Part shown: positions 17,172 through 26,319 of the stretch, in pieces
Numbering within the stretch: the stretch's first letter is position 1
How the letters are laid out: each line of letters starts with the position of its first letter
Source: Rudanella sp031411995
GTDB lineage: Bacteria > Bacteroidota > Bacteroidia > Cytophagales > Spirosomataceae
Reading direction: 5' to 3'
DNA length: 64,000 nt
Assembly: GCA_031411995.1 (NCBI GenBank)
Contig: JANOCD010000058.1
Coordinates: forward strand, 1 to 64,000
Position numbers and translations under genes: made by a program
Notes under the pieces: model-generated
Database searches by the model: none
What the model was told of the DNA's origin: nothing
What the model saw: only the letters and a program-made list of their open reading frames with translations

Positions 17172-18042
17172 GTGTCCCGGCGTTTATCGTTGAGAAGAAC
17201 ACATCTTCCAAATCTGGCACTCCCCGCTCAAAACCTTCGCCCGGTTCCACATCGCTCAACACGTGAATCAGCGGCTTGCCTGCCACCAGTTTGTTCGAGA
17301 TGACCGTGTGCGTTTGCTGGTAGGTGGGCAGGTCGGCTTTGCTGATGGATTTGGCCCAGATTTTACCGTCCAGTCCCTTCACGGCGGCTTGCGGAGACCC
17401 ACTATACAGCACCTGCCCCTGATGAATGATGGCCATGTTGTTGCACAGTTCCATCACGTCCTGCACAATGTGGGTAGACAAGATCACGATCACGTTTTCG
17501 CCAATTTCTGACAGCAGGTTGTAAAAACGGTTGCGTTCGCCGGGATCGAGGCCCGCCGTGGGTTCGTCCACAATAATCAGTTTGGGGTCGCCGATGAGTG
17601 CCTGGGCAATGCCAAACCGCTGTTTCATACCGCCGGAGTAACTGCTCACGGCCTTTTTGCGATGTTCATAAAGGTTTACCCGGTGCAGTAGGGCCTCAAC
17701 AAGCTGGCTGCGCTCGCGACTATTGGTAATGCCTTTCAGAATGGCAAAGTGGTCGAGCAGATCCGTGGACGACACTTTTGGATAGACCCCAAACTCCTGA
17801 GGCAAGTAGCCCAGCATACGCCGGACAGCTTCTTTATTGGCCAGCACATCCAGATCACCGAGGTGTGCCGAGCCGCTGTCGGCATCCTGCAATGTAGCCA
17901 GCGTGCGCATCAGCGTGGACTTGCCTGCGCCGTTCTGGCCCAACAGTCCATACATGCCGGTTGGAATGGTAAGCGAGACATTGTCTAATGCCTTAACCCC
18001 ATTAGCGTAGGTTTTGGAGAGGTTTTGAATCGTCAGTTGCAT
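17164..18042 (-). CDS. ABC transporter ATP-binding protein
   Basis: A 292-residue ATPase of the ABC-2/drug-export type. Walker A is GQNGAGKST near residue 37, the signature is YSGGMKQRFG, Walker B is LIIVDEPTAGLDP, and the H-loop histidine is in LSTHIVQDV. The last ~70 residues are the variable extension common in this subfamily. It is the first gene of the pair and overlaps the permease/M1-peptidase fusion by 8 bp, which implies translational coupling and a shared complex at the inner membrane. It diverges from the SusC gene across a 220-bp spacer in which no convincing promoter pair was found. Confidence 0.95.
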   Translation of the reverse strand: MQLTIQNLSKTYANGVKALDNVSLTIPTGMYGLLGQNGAGKSTLMRTLATLQDADSGSAHLGDLDVLANKEAVRRMLGYLPQEFGVYPKVSSTDLLDHFAILKGITNSRERSQLVEALLHRVNLYEHRKKAVSSYSGGMKQRFGIAQALIGDPKLIIVDEPTAGLDPGERNRFYNLLSEIGENVIVILSTHIVQDVMELCNNMAIIHQGQVLYSGSPQAAVKGLDGKIWAKSISKADLPTYQQTHTVISNKLVAGKPLIHVLSDVEPGEGFERGVPDLEDVFFSTINAGTHV

Positions 18043-18262
18043 AAAGTATAGTTCTGGAATTACTCAATGATAGGAAAGCGAAAAGTAGATGAAAAAGAAA
18101 AAAGGCTCAATGGTATAAGAGTACTTTAAACGGTAAAAACAGTACAGTATTAAGGATCACTTAAATAAAATACTAAGGCAGTAGATCAATAAGAAAGTGC
18201 TCTTTATAGGAAAATGCATTTTTTTTAACTGCATAGTGCAATTCGATTTTCTACAAATCCCT

Positions 18263-21200
18263 ATGAAACAACTGTTTACCTCTATTAACACTCACTGGCT
18301 AACGACCGCTTGTCTGTTGTCGCTGCTGGCAGGTAGCCCGGGTTGGGCTACTAGTCACTTCTCCCCACCAGGAGTTGTAGCCGAAAATCCAGATCGTCTG
18401 GAACGCAATGTGTCGGGTCGAGTTACCTCGTCCGATGATAACACCCCCTTACCCGGTGTCAATGTAGCTGTAAAAGGCACAACTCGGGGAACTACAACGG
18501 ATGCTGAAGGCCGCTGGAAACTTTCGGTTCCTGATGGCGATGTCACGCTCGTATTCTCGTCGGTGGGCTTCATTGCTTCCGAAATAGTTCTTGGAAACCG
18601 TTCCGATGTCAATATACAACTGAAAGTCGACGATCGCACCCTGAACGAAGTTGTAGTTGTTGGTTACGGTACGCAAAAGAAAAGCCAGCTGACGGGAGCC
18701 ATTACATCGGTAGGCGCTAAAGAAATACAGGAAATGCCGATTACCAACCTCGGCCAGGCGCTTCAGGGGCGGGTAGCCGGGGTCGATGTAACACAAAATG
18801 GTTCGAAGCCCGGTTCTGTGCCTACTATTCGTATTCGGGGTCGTCGATCGTTCAGTGCCAGTAACGATCCTCTTTACGTAGTTGATGGGATTCCCCTTTC
18901 AGCAGGTTACGAAGACATGAACCCAAACGATGTGGCATCAATGGAGGTGTTGAAGGATGCTACAGCCACAGCCATCTATGGGGCACGGGGTGCGAACGGG
19001 GTTGTGTTGATCACCACTAAGCGGGGCGGTCAGAAAGGAAAAACGACCGTTACCTATGACTCCTATGTAGGGGTATCGAAGCCATTAGATAAACTTGAAT
19101 TATTCAGTGGCTCTGAGTTTGCCGAATACGTTCGGGAAGCGTATCGGGCTACGGGTGGGTACAAAGATGCAGCCGGTAACGCGGTTCCAACAGGTGTTGC
19201 CGATGCAGCCGCCGATGCGAAAGTTGCCGTACTGGGAGGTGACCCAAACGTAGCAAAAGGAATTGCCAACGGAACAAACACTGATTGGCAGGATCTGATT
19301 CTGAAAAATGGATTTATACAGAATCACTCCATTGGTGTTCAGGGCGGAAACGACCGGACACAATTTTACATCTCGGCCGGCTACTTTAAGGATAAAGGCA
19401 TTTCAGATGGACTAGATTTTACCCGGTATTCCGTACGGGCGAATATTGACCATCAAATCAATAAGGTTCTGAAAGTAGGGCTTTCGTCTTATATGATGTA
19501 CAGCGATCGGAATGGAGAAGGCCTCAACCCTTATCAGTTCACAATTCAGCAAAACCCGCTGGCGACTCCATTTGATGACAACGGGAATATGATTTTCTCG
19601 CCCACCAACGATGCCTTGCTAACCAACCCACTGGCCGAAATTGCACCGGGTGCTATGGTTGATCAGACCAAGAAATATCGTATGTTCAATAGCGTCTATG
19701 CCGAAGCAAACATTATAGAGGGTCTGAAATACCGGGTAAACTTTGGACCTGATTTTACGCTGGCTCGTCGGGGTGTATTTGTTGGTGCGCAAACCAACGC
19801 CCGGAAAGGGGGTGATCCGCAGGCCTGGAACGAAAACCGCTTTGGCTTTAACTGGACGCTGGAGAACATCGTGAATTACACGAAATCGTTCAATGGTAAG
19901 CACAACCTGAACGTAACCCTGCTCCACTCTATCCAGCGGGACAATTTCGAACGCTATCGTACCGACGTTCAAGGCATTCCGTCTGAAACGCAGCAGTTTT
20001 ATAACCTGGGCGCTGCCAGTTCAGTACAGGCAACAGCTAGTGAATTGGTTCAGTGGACAATCAATTCGTATATGGCGCGGGTTAACTATGATTTTAACGA
20101 TAAGTATCTGTTAACAGCCACCCTTCGTCGGGACGGGTCTAGCCGGTTCGGTGAAAACACCAAGTATGGTAACTTCCCAGGCATTGCCCTTGGCTGGAAC
20201 GTCAACAATGAGCCTTTCCTAAAAACGGTGGGCTGGATCGACCTGTTGAAAGTTCGGGCCGGGTATGGTTCAGTAGGTAATCAGGCTGTGACCCCTTATC
20301 AAACTCAAGGCCTTCTAGGTAGGACTTCCTACGCCTGGGGATCAACCGGTGCCTTTGGATACCGCCCCAGCACCATCGGAAACCCCGATTTGCGTTGGGA
20401 AACGTCAGCAACAACTAACATTGGTCTTGATTTTAGCTTCTGGCGGGGTCGTTTGCAAGGCTCACTCGAATTGTATCAGACCAATACCACTGCTTTGCTC
20501 TTAGCCGATCAGCTTCCGGGTTCGACTGGATTTAACGCCGTGACGCGGAATGTTGGTGAAACTCGCAACCGGGGTATTGAGCTTGGTTTCACGACCTATA
20601 ACATTAACTCACCTTCGGGCTTCAAATGGTCAACCGACTTTCAGTTTATGAAGAACACTGAGGCTATTGTGTCGCTCTACAATGGTAAAGTCGATGACGT
20701 AGGCAACGGCTGGTTCATTGGTCGCCCACTGAGCACGGTGTTTGATTATAAGAAGCTGGGAATCTGGCAGACTACTGAAGCTGATGTAGCAAAATCGTTC
20801 GCTAGTGAAGCAGGCCAGATTAAAATTCAGGATACCAACGGCGATGGTCGTATCAATGCCGACGATCGGGTAATTATCGGTTCCGACGTACCCGATTTTA
20901 GTGCGGGCATTACCAACCGCTTCTCTTTCAAAGGATTCGACCTGTCGTTTTTCTTCTTTGGCCGATTTGGTAACCTGATTCGTAGTGATTTCCACCGCGA
21001 CCGGAATGCACTGGCTGGCCGGTATCAGCAAATTAAGGTAGATTACTGGACGCCAAACAACCCGACCAACGAATTCCCCCGGCCTAAGAGCAACCAGGAG
21101 TTCCCGGTTTACAACTCAACGATCTCGTTCTTCGATGGCACTTTCGTGAAGCTTCGGAACATCAACTTCGGTTATACCTTCAGCCCAGCCATCGCCAGGA

Positions 21201-21376
21201 AGTTGGGTATAGAGTCGTTGCGGTTGTATTCGAGTATTCAGCAGCCGTTCATCTGGTCGAAATACCGGAGCCAGTATAATGGTGTTGACCCGGAAACGAC
21301 AGGTCTTAACATAAGCGCAAACGGTATAGTACCGGCCACTTCGGTAACAACCTTCGGTCTGAACGTCCGATTCTAA
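18263..21376 (+). CDS. SusC/RagA family TonB-dependent outer-membrane receptor
   Basis: A 1037-residue outer-membrane import channel. The start MKQLFTSINTHWL is chosen because the signal peptide begins there; the open frame extends 22 codons further upstream without such a signal. A carboxypeptidase-D-regulatory-like domain (~48-130) is followed by LNEVVVVGYGTQKK, the plug domain with LQGRVAGVDV and ARGANGVVLITTKRGG (~145-255), and a 22-stranded barrel ending in an aromatic residue (TTFGLNVRF). There is no STN domain, so it is not an anti-sigma-coupled type. Energy would come from an ExbBD-TonB complex. The SusD lipoprotein follows after 44 bp. The imported substrate is unknown. Confidence 0.96.
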   Translation: MKQLFTSINTHWLTTACLLSLLAGSPGWATSHFSPPGVVAENPDRLERNVSGRVTSSDDNTPLPGVNVAVKGTTRGTTTDAEGRWKLSVPDGDVTLVFSSVGFIASEIVLGNRSDVNIQLKVDDRTLNEVVVVGYGTQKKSQLTGAITSVGAKEIQEMPITNLGQALQGRVAGVDVTQNGSKPGSVPTIRIRGRRSFSASNDPLYVVDGIPLSAGYEDMNPNDVASMEVLKDATATAIYGARGANGVVLITTKRGGQKGKTTVTYDSYVGVSKPLDKLELFSGSEFAEYVREAYRATGGYKDAAGNAVPTGVADAAADAKVAVLGGDPNVAKGIANGTNTDWQDLILKNGFIQNHSIGVQGGNDRTQFYISAGYFKDKGISDGLDFTRYSVRANIDHQINKVLKVGLSSYMMYSDRNGEGLNPYQFTIQQNPLATPFDDNGNMIFSPTNDALLTNPLAEIAPGAMVDQTKKYRMFNSVYAEANIIEGLKYRVNFGPDFTLARRGVFVGAQTNARKGGDPQAWNENRFGFNWTLENIVNYTKSFNGKHNLNVTLLHSIQRDNFERYRTDVQGIPSETQQFYNLGAASSVQATASELVQWTINSYMARVNYDFNDKYLLTATLRRDGSSRFGENTKYGNFPGIALGWNVNNEPFLKTVGWIDLLKVRAGYGSVGNQAVTPYQTQGLLGRTSYAWGSTGAFGYRPSTIGNPDLRWETSATTNIGLDFSFWRGRLQGSLELYQTNTTALLLADQLPGSTGFNAVTRNVGETRNRGIELGFTTYNINSPSGFKWSTDFQFMKNTEAIVSLYNGKVDDVGNGWFIGRPLSTVFDYKKLGIWQTTEADVAKSFASEAGQIKIQDTNGDGRINADDRVIIGSDVPDFSAGITNRFSFKGFDLSFFFFGRFGNLIRSDFHRDRNALAGRYQQIKVDYWTPNNPTNEFPRPKSNQEFPVYNSTISFFDGTFVKLRNINFGYTFSPAIARKLGIESLRLYSSIQQPFIWSKYRSQYNGVDPETTGLNISANGIVPATSVTTFGLNVRF

Positions 21377-21420
21377 TCAGAAAACGAAGTTGACAAAACA
21401 CGTTTTAAGCCATTAATTCA

Positions 21421-23124
21421 ATGAAAATCAATAGCATAAAAAACTCAATACGAATTACCGGCATAGCGGCCATGTTGTTGCTAAGCCAATCGTGTAAGGA
21501 TGTCCTGGATGAAACAGTAGTCTCAGCTATAGGCAATGATTACATTAACACCCCGAAGGGCTTTCAGGATGCAGTAAAAGCCGCCTATTCGACGCTCCGT
21601 TATTACTACGGAACGCAACAGGGGTTAACCTTAACCGAGTATGGCACGGATATTTACGCAACCGGGGCCGATGGTGGCTACAAAGGATTCCATTTCTACG
21701 ATGGACAGTTAAATCCAACGGTTGACTACCTGGGCAATACTTGGGACGAATTATACCGTGGCATCAATACATGTAATGCCATCATTGAACGTGCCCCGGC
21801 TGCAACCGGACTTACGGACGCGGTTAAGAAGAATCGTGTTGCCGAGGCTAAATTTTTGCGGGCTCATTATTACTATTTGCTATTGATGCAATGGGGAAGC
21901 GTTGATTTGCGGCTAACCGAGACGTTGGCGCCAACAAAGGACACAAAACGGGCTTCAGAGGCTGAAATCTATGCGGCAATCATCAAGGACCTTAACGAGT
22001 CTATTGTTGATCTGGAAGCCAAAGCGCAGTCGGCCGAGTATGGGCGTGCCACAAAACCAGCCGCCGAAACGTTATTGGCCAAGGTGTATCTTGCAAAAGC
22101 CTATTCTACATCCAAGGCCGCTGATGATTTCGCCAAAGCTGCTGCGCTTTGTAAAACCGTAACAACAGCTTATGGCTTCAAACTGCTCGACGATTTTGCC
22201 AGTGTGTTTGACGAGAACAATCAGGTAAACACTGAGATCGTTTTTGCCGTACAATATACATCGGACCCACTAACGAACCTGACGAACGGTATCGCTGCCG
22301 CCAATGGGGGAAATAACCTGCACTTGTTCTTTGGCATGCAGTACGACGTTCAGCCAGGTTTAAAAAGAGACGTTTTCTACGGTCGCCCGTTTAAGCGTTT
22401 ACGGCCAACATCTTACCTGCTGAATACGATATTTGCCGAACGGACCAATGACTCACGCTACAAGAAAACGTTCCGTGATACCTGGTTGAGCAATAACCCG
22501 GGCACCAACCTGAATGCGGCCTCGTTTGATGATTCGAAGGCGAAAGTATCCTTTGCCGCTGGTGATACCGCCATTTTTATACCCGGTGTAGAATGGACGA
22601 AAGCCCAGCGTGCCGCTAAGAAATATCAGGTGCTAGTGCCAAGTGCTTACAGTGAAGCATTGTTCCCAACGTTGACAAAATTCTTCGATACGAAACGGCC
22701 TGACCTAACCTACGAACCCGGTAGCCGCGATTATTTTGTATTTCGAATAGCCGAGGTGTACCTGATGCTGGCAGAGGCTTCACTGCAATCAAATAACGTA
22801 GCCGATGCTGTTACAGCTATCAATGCCGTACGTTTCCGGGCTGGCTGGCCGGGTAAAAAGGATGCCATGCTGATCGCTGCCAAAGACATGAACTTTGAGT
22901 TAATTGTTGAGGAGCGCGCTCGTGAACTGGCTGGTGAACAAACGCGCTGGGTGGATCTGAAGCGTTGGGGACTTCTGATTGATCGGGTGAAGAAATATAA
23001 CCCACAAGCGGCCGTTAACATCAAAGATTTCCATTTGGTGCGCCCCATTCCTCAAACGCAGATCGACCGGAGTGTTAAAGGAACGGACGGGAAATCTGTT
23101 TTTGTACAGAACACAGGGTATTAA
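21421..23124 (+). CDS. SusD/RagB family nutrient-binding lipoprotein
   Basis: A 567-residue surface lipoprotein that caps the SusC barrel and binds substrate. The signal peptide ends in the lipobox LSQSC (Cys25). N-terminal SusD-like helices run ~40-230, with RVAEAKFLRAHYYYLL typical of the TPR-like core, and the RagB/SusD C-terminal domain contains FRIAEVYLMLAEA and EERARELAGEQTRWVDLKRW. It follows the receptor gene at 44 bp and ends just before a strong terminator. No glycoside hydrolase or sensor gene accompanies the pair, so this is not a complete polysaccharide utilisation locus as seen here. Confidence 0.96.
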   Translation: MKINSIKNSIRITGIAAMLLLSQSCKDVLDETVVSAIGNDYINTPKGFQDAVKAAYSTLRYYYGTQQGLTLTEYGTDIYATGADGGYKGFHFYDGQLNPTVDYLGNTWDELYRGINTCNAIIERAPAATGLTDAVKKNRVAEAKFLRAHYYYLLLMQWGSVDLRLTETLAPTKDTKRASEAEIYAAIIKDLNESIVDLEAKAQSAEYGRATKPAAETLLAKVYLAKAYSTSKAADDFAKAAALCKTVTTAYGFKLLDDFASVFDENNQVNTEIVFAVQYTSDPLTNLTNGIAAANGGNNLHLFFGMQYDVQPGLKRDVFYGRPFKRLRPTSYLLNTIFAERTNDSRYKKTFRDTWLSNNPGTNLNAASFDDSKAKVSFAAGDTAIFIPGVEWTKAQRAAKKYQVLVPSAYSEALFPTLTKFFDTKRPDLTYEPGSRDYFVFRIAEVYLMLAEASLQSNNVADAVTAINAVRFRAGWPGKKDAMLIAAKDMNFELIVEERARELAGEQTRWVDLKRWGLLIDRVKKYNPQAAVNIKDFHLVRPIPQTQIDRSVKGTDGKSVFVQNTGY

Positions 23125-23151
23125 TTAGTGAAGTTTCGATTGATTCAGTGT

Positions 23152-23196
23152 AATGGGGATTCGCGGACAAACCAAAGCTGCTAATCCCCATTTTTT
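23152..23196 (+). terminator. Rho-independent terminator after susD
   Basis: AATGGGGATT (23152-23161) pairs with AATCCCCATT (23183-23192), followed by a run of T. It closes the SusC-SusD transcript and separates it from the CHRD gene. Confidence 0.85.
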
Positions 23197-23293
23197 ATTA
23201 CTGCTACGCAACCATTTGCTAAAACATTCCGTAAGGACTTGAGTTGCATTAAAGGAGCCGTGAAAACTCCCAATTAATCAAATCGATACCCTA

Positions 23294-24103
23294 ATGACCA
23301 CAAAAACTACTTCCCTGTTATTGGCAGTATTACTGGCCGGAAGCCTAACCCTCAGTAGCTGCAATGACCATGCTACATTCCCACAGAATGCTCAAATTTC
23401 GCTGACAGCAACACTCAGTGGGGCTGCCGAAAGACCAACTCCTGTTGTCTCACCGGGTACAGGCACATTTACGGGTGTGCTTGACCGCGCAAGCCGGGTG
23501 TTGAGTTACACCGTAACCTATTCCGGATTGACACCTGTTGCGGGTCACCTCCACCGGATTACGCCAAACTCAGCCGTTGGTAATGGGCCGGTTGAGGTTC
23601 CGTTTGCCAGCCTGGGATCGCCGATCACCGGCGTTGTGACACTGGCATCGGTAGGCCGGGTTGACAGTTTAATAAACGGCTTTTATTATGTGAATCTGCA
23701 CACAACGGCAAACCCAGGCGGTGAGATTCGGGGTAACATCCGTGTAAATGGCCCCATTAAGTTGAAAGCAACCCTGTCGGGAGCGGCCGAGCGGCCTGCA
23801 ACTCCATCAACGGCCACGGGTGCGTTTGCGGGTATAATCGACCCTGTCACGCGAGTGCTTAACTACACCGTAACCTATTCAGGATTAACACCCTCGGCGG
23901 GCCACCTGCACCGCGTCAACAACAGTACGACAGGAAACGGACCGGTTGAGATCCCGTTTGCGGCCCTTGCTTCACCCATCATCGGTACGGCTACCCTGAC
24001 AACCGCAACCCGTGTTGATAGTTTGCTAAATGGCTTTTACTACGCCAACCTGCACACACCAGCTTTCCCAGGTGGTGAGATTCGGGGTGATATTAGGCCG
24101 TAG
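23294..24103 (+). CDS. Lipoprotein with two CHRD domains
   Basis: A 269-residue exported lipoprotein: lipobox LSSC with Cys23, then two tandem CHRD domains (~36-150 and ~153-268). Both copies show the same blocks (LSGAAERP..., NYTVTYSGLTP..GHLHR, GNGPVEIPFA, NGFYYANLHT, and a final GGEIRG). The CHRD fold was first named from chordin and is common in bacterial secreted proteins, but no catalytic activity is established. It follows the SusC/SusD genes in the same direction, behind a terminator, so it is probably a separate transcript with a possibly related role at the surface. Confidence 0.9.
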   Translation: MTTKTTSLLLAVLLAGSLTLSSCNDHATFPQNAQISLTATLSGAAERPTPVVSPGTGTFTGVLDRASRVLSYTVTYSGLTPVAGHLHRITPNSAVGNGPVEVPFASLGSPITGVVTLASVGRVDSLINGFYYVNLHTTANPGGEIRGNIRVNGPIKLKATLSGAAERPATPSTATGAFAGIIDPVTRVLNYTVTYSGLTPSAGHLHRVNNSTTGNGPVEIPFAALASPIIGTATLTTATRVDSLLNGFYYANLHTPAFPGGEIRGDIRP

Positions 24104-24105
24104 TA

Positions 24106-24189
24106 ATTGGTAAATAGGTAATTGAGGTAGATGGGTAATTAGGTGACTGGGGGTTCCCATTCTCTTACTTACCCATTTACCGTTTTACC
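24106..24189. repeat. Palindromic spacer element, GGTAATTAGG-type arms
   Basis: Left arm ~24106-24145 is made of the units GGTAAATA, GGTAATTGA, GGTAGAT, GGGTAATTA. Right arm ~24164-24189 (TTACTTACCCATTTACCG...TTACC) is its imperfect complement. It fills the gap between the convergent CHRD and glycosyltransferase genes and runs into the glycosyltransferase stop codon, so it may act as a two-way terminator. Confidence 0.6.
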
Positions 24190-25126
24190 TTAGCTTCCCA
24201 TTCCTCTGCTGATACCGCAAACTTTCGTTCATTGGCGCGCCCCGCAGAATAAACCATGCCACTTGCCCGAAATCTCGATTTCGAAATACTTTCCGTCCGT
24301 TTTTGATTGCAAAAAACACCTGTAGCAACCTCCTTTCCACCCAGTTATGGTAGTTTCGGTAATAGAGAAACAAAGAAATGTAAAACTCTTTCCGAATGGC
24401 CAAACTTTGCTCCCCGCTCCCACCGGCATAATGCACGAACTCCGCCGAGGATACCAAAGCCGCTCCGTAGCCAGCCTGCTTTAATCGTTGGCACCAATCC
24501 TCCTCTTCGCAGTACAAAAAGTACGTGGTATCCAACCCTCCCAATTGCCTGAACACCGTCCCCCGAATAAACATGGCACACCCCGTTACCACAGGAACTT
24601 GTAGAGGCTGTGTGTATCGTTTTTTAAAGTCTGGGTATGTTTTTGGATTCAGCTTCCGCATCAGTCCATGCCCCATTAATTTGATAACAAGGGTCGGAAA
24701 GTAGGTAAACGACGGTTCAAATTCCCCGTTGGCTTTGAACGTTTGGGGGGTACAAACGCCCGTTTGCGGGTGTATTTCCATGTACCGACTCAGTTCACCA
24801 CAAACATTGTTGAGCAAAATAGTGTCGTTGTTCAGCAGGAAATAATAATCCGCATTGGGTCGGGTAGCCTGAACGCCCAGCATGTTTCCGCCGGAGAAAC
24901 CCAGGTTGACCTCACTCTGCACAAACTTAATCTCGGGGTCTTCGGCCACCGGGCGAAGTTTATCCCGCTCGGCAGGCGTTGAATCATTATCAACTACAAC
25001 AATCTCATAATCAACACCTTTAGTATTATGCTGAATCGACCGGATACACGGCAATGTAAAATCACTGGAGTTATAATTAACCAGGATTATTGAAACGAAA
25101 GGCTTTACAGATAACGGCATGGCCAT
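24185..25126 (-). CDS. Family 2 glycosyltransferase (rhamnosyltransferase-like)
   Basis: A 313-residue GT-A-fold glycosyltransferase that transfers a sugar from a nucleotide donor, probably onto a surface glycan. The N-terminal SIILVNYNSSDFT and VVDNDSTPAERD are the donor-binding strands, FLLNNDTIL contains the DxD-like metal site, and FLYCEEEDWCQRLKQ contains the catalytic-base ED motif. The C-terminal ~80 residues have amphipathic helices for membrane association but no full membrane domain. It stands alone after the nuo operon, separated by a terminator hairpin, with no other polysaccharide genes nearby. Confidence 0.92.
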   Translation of the reverse strand: MAMPLSVKPFVSIILVNYNSSDFTLPCIRSIQHNTKGVDYEIVVVDNDSTPAERDKLRPVAEDPEIKFVQSEVNLGFSGGNMLGVQATRPNADYYFLLNNDTILLNNVCGELSRYMEIHPQTGVCTPQTFKANGEFEPSFTYFPTLVIKLMGHGLMRKLNPKTYPDFKKRYTQPLQVPVVTGCAMFIRGTVFRQLGGLDTTYFLYCEEEDWCQRLKQAGYGAALVSSAEFVHYAGGSGEQSLAIRKEFYISLFLYYRNYHNWVERRLLQVFFAIKNGRKVFRNRDFGQVAWFILRGAPMNESLRYQQRNGKLR

Positions 25127-25136
25127 AGAAAAATGA

Positions 25137-25165
25137 AGCCAGTAACCGTATCAACGGCACTGGCT
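25137..25165 (-). terminator. Terminator hairpin after nuoJ
   Basis: AGCCAGT (25137-25143) pairs with ACTGGCT (25159-25165), and an inner CCGT pairs with ACGG. On the minus strand a U-rich TTCATTTTTC follows. It suggests that the nuo transcript ends after nuoJ. Confidence 0.6.
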
Positions 25166-25191
25166 CAAAATGATTATTGACTCTTGCTGTT

Positions 25192-25740
25192 CTAAAAATG
25201 CCGGTCGCCCTCTTCGCGCTTGCCAAGCATGACTGCCCCTACCATTGCGACCAAAAACAGAATCGACGCGAGTTCAAAGGGCAGCAAGTACTCGCCATAG
25301 AGTTGCATACCCAACTGCTCGACCAAACCCGTTTTATTGTCAAACGACGTAGGATTGAACGAGCCAACCTGAGCCGCTTTGAAAATGCCCAGCAACAGTA
25401 CCAGCAACGTTCCGCCCACGATCACAGCCGCAACTTTGGCCATGTTCGTTTTCGATTCTTCATCCTCCTGCTTCATGTTCAGGAACATAATCGTGAACAG
25501 GAACAAAACCATGATGGCCCCGGCATAAACAATGATATTCACAGCTGCCAGAAACTGGGCGTTCAGTAATACATAATGACCTGACAGACAAAAAAATGTG
25601 CCAATCAGAGCCAGTACACTGTGAATAGGGTTTCGGGCCGTAACGACCATAATGGCACTCAATACCGTAATAATAGCCAATACCCAGAATAGGTACCCAG
25701 TGGCAGTAAGTTGCTTGAAATGCGTTAGAAGTTCGTTCAT
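25192..25740 (-). CDS. nuoJ: NADH-quinone oxidoreductase subunit J
   Basis: A 182-residue membrane subunit of complex I, part of the proton-pumping arm. Five hydrophobic segments are visible (for example YLFWVLAIITVLSAIMVVTA, AVNIIVYAGAIMVLFLFTIM and LPFELASILFLVAMVGAVML), and SVLALIGTFFCLSG and VYAGAIMVLFLF are family signatures. It is the last gene of the nuo run, starting 2 bp after nuoI. NuoK, L, M and N, which normally follow, are not in this window; a hairpin and then a glycosyltransferase gene come next. Confidence 0.94.
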   Translation of the reverse strand: MNELLTHFKQLTATGYLFWVLAIITVLSAIMVVTARNPIHSVLALIGTFFCLSGHYVLLNAQFLAAVNIIVYAGAIMVLFLFTIMFLNMKQEDEESKTNMAKVAAVIVGGTLLVLLLGIFKAAQVGSFNPTSFDNKTGLVEQLGMQLYGEYLLPFELASILFLVAMVGAVMLGKREEGDRHF

Positions 25741-25742
25741 TG

Positions 25743-26306
25743 TTATCCTACTGATCGCGACAGGCTTGGCTCTGTCGGGGTGGCTTGTACACTTGGATTA
25801 TTGCGGACGTAGCGGTCATCCATTTTTTCCACTAATTTATCTTTGCCGTAAACGATGTCCTCCCGATCCATAAACACCGGCACCATTCGGTCGTGACGGA
25901 GGTAAACGGCTTGTTTGGGGCAGGCTTCTTCGCACAAGCCACAGAAAATACAGCGAAGCATATTGATCTCATAAACAGCCGCATATTTTTCTTCCCGGTA
26001 CAATTTTTCTTCGCCTTTAACGCGCTCGGCTGCCACCATCGAAATGGCTTCTGCCGGGCAAGCCACGGCACACAGGCCACAAGCCGTGCAGCGTTCGCGA
26101 CCCTGCTCGTCGCGCTTGAGCACGTGATGGCCCCGGAAAACCGGCCCCAGATACCGCTTTACTTCCGGGTATTGGATGGTGGGTTTCTTCCTGAAAAAGT
26201 GGCCCATCGTAATGATAAGCCCCTTGACTATCTCCGGAAGATACATCTTCTCGGCCAGAGTCATTTCCTTGTTGCTGACCTGTTTAGATCGGTTCGTTAG
26301 TTGCAT
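25743..26306 (-). CDS. nuoI: NADH-quinone oxidoreductase subunit I
   Basis: A 187-residue peripheral subunit of complex I carrying the two [4Fe-4S] clusters N6a and N6b. The ferredoxin motifs CTACGLCAVACP and CIFCGLCEEACP are both complete. The N-terminal helix region (LPEIVKGLIITMGHFFRKK) packs against the membrane arm. It lies between nuoH (13-bp gap) and nuoJ (2-bp gap). The last ~20 residues are a polar tail with no recognisable motif. Confidence 0.96.
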   Translation of the reverse strand: MQLTNRSKQVSNKEMTLAEKMYLPEIVKGLIITMGHFFRKKPTIQYPEVKRYLGPVFRGHHVLKRDEQGRERCTACGLCAVACPAEAISMVAAERVKGEEKLYREEKYAAVYEINMLRCIFCGLCEEACPKQAVYLRHDRMVPVFMDREDIVYGKDKLVEKMDDRYVRNNPSVQATPTEPSLSRSVG

Positions 26307-26319
26307 ATCAATAGTGGGT

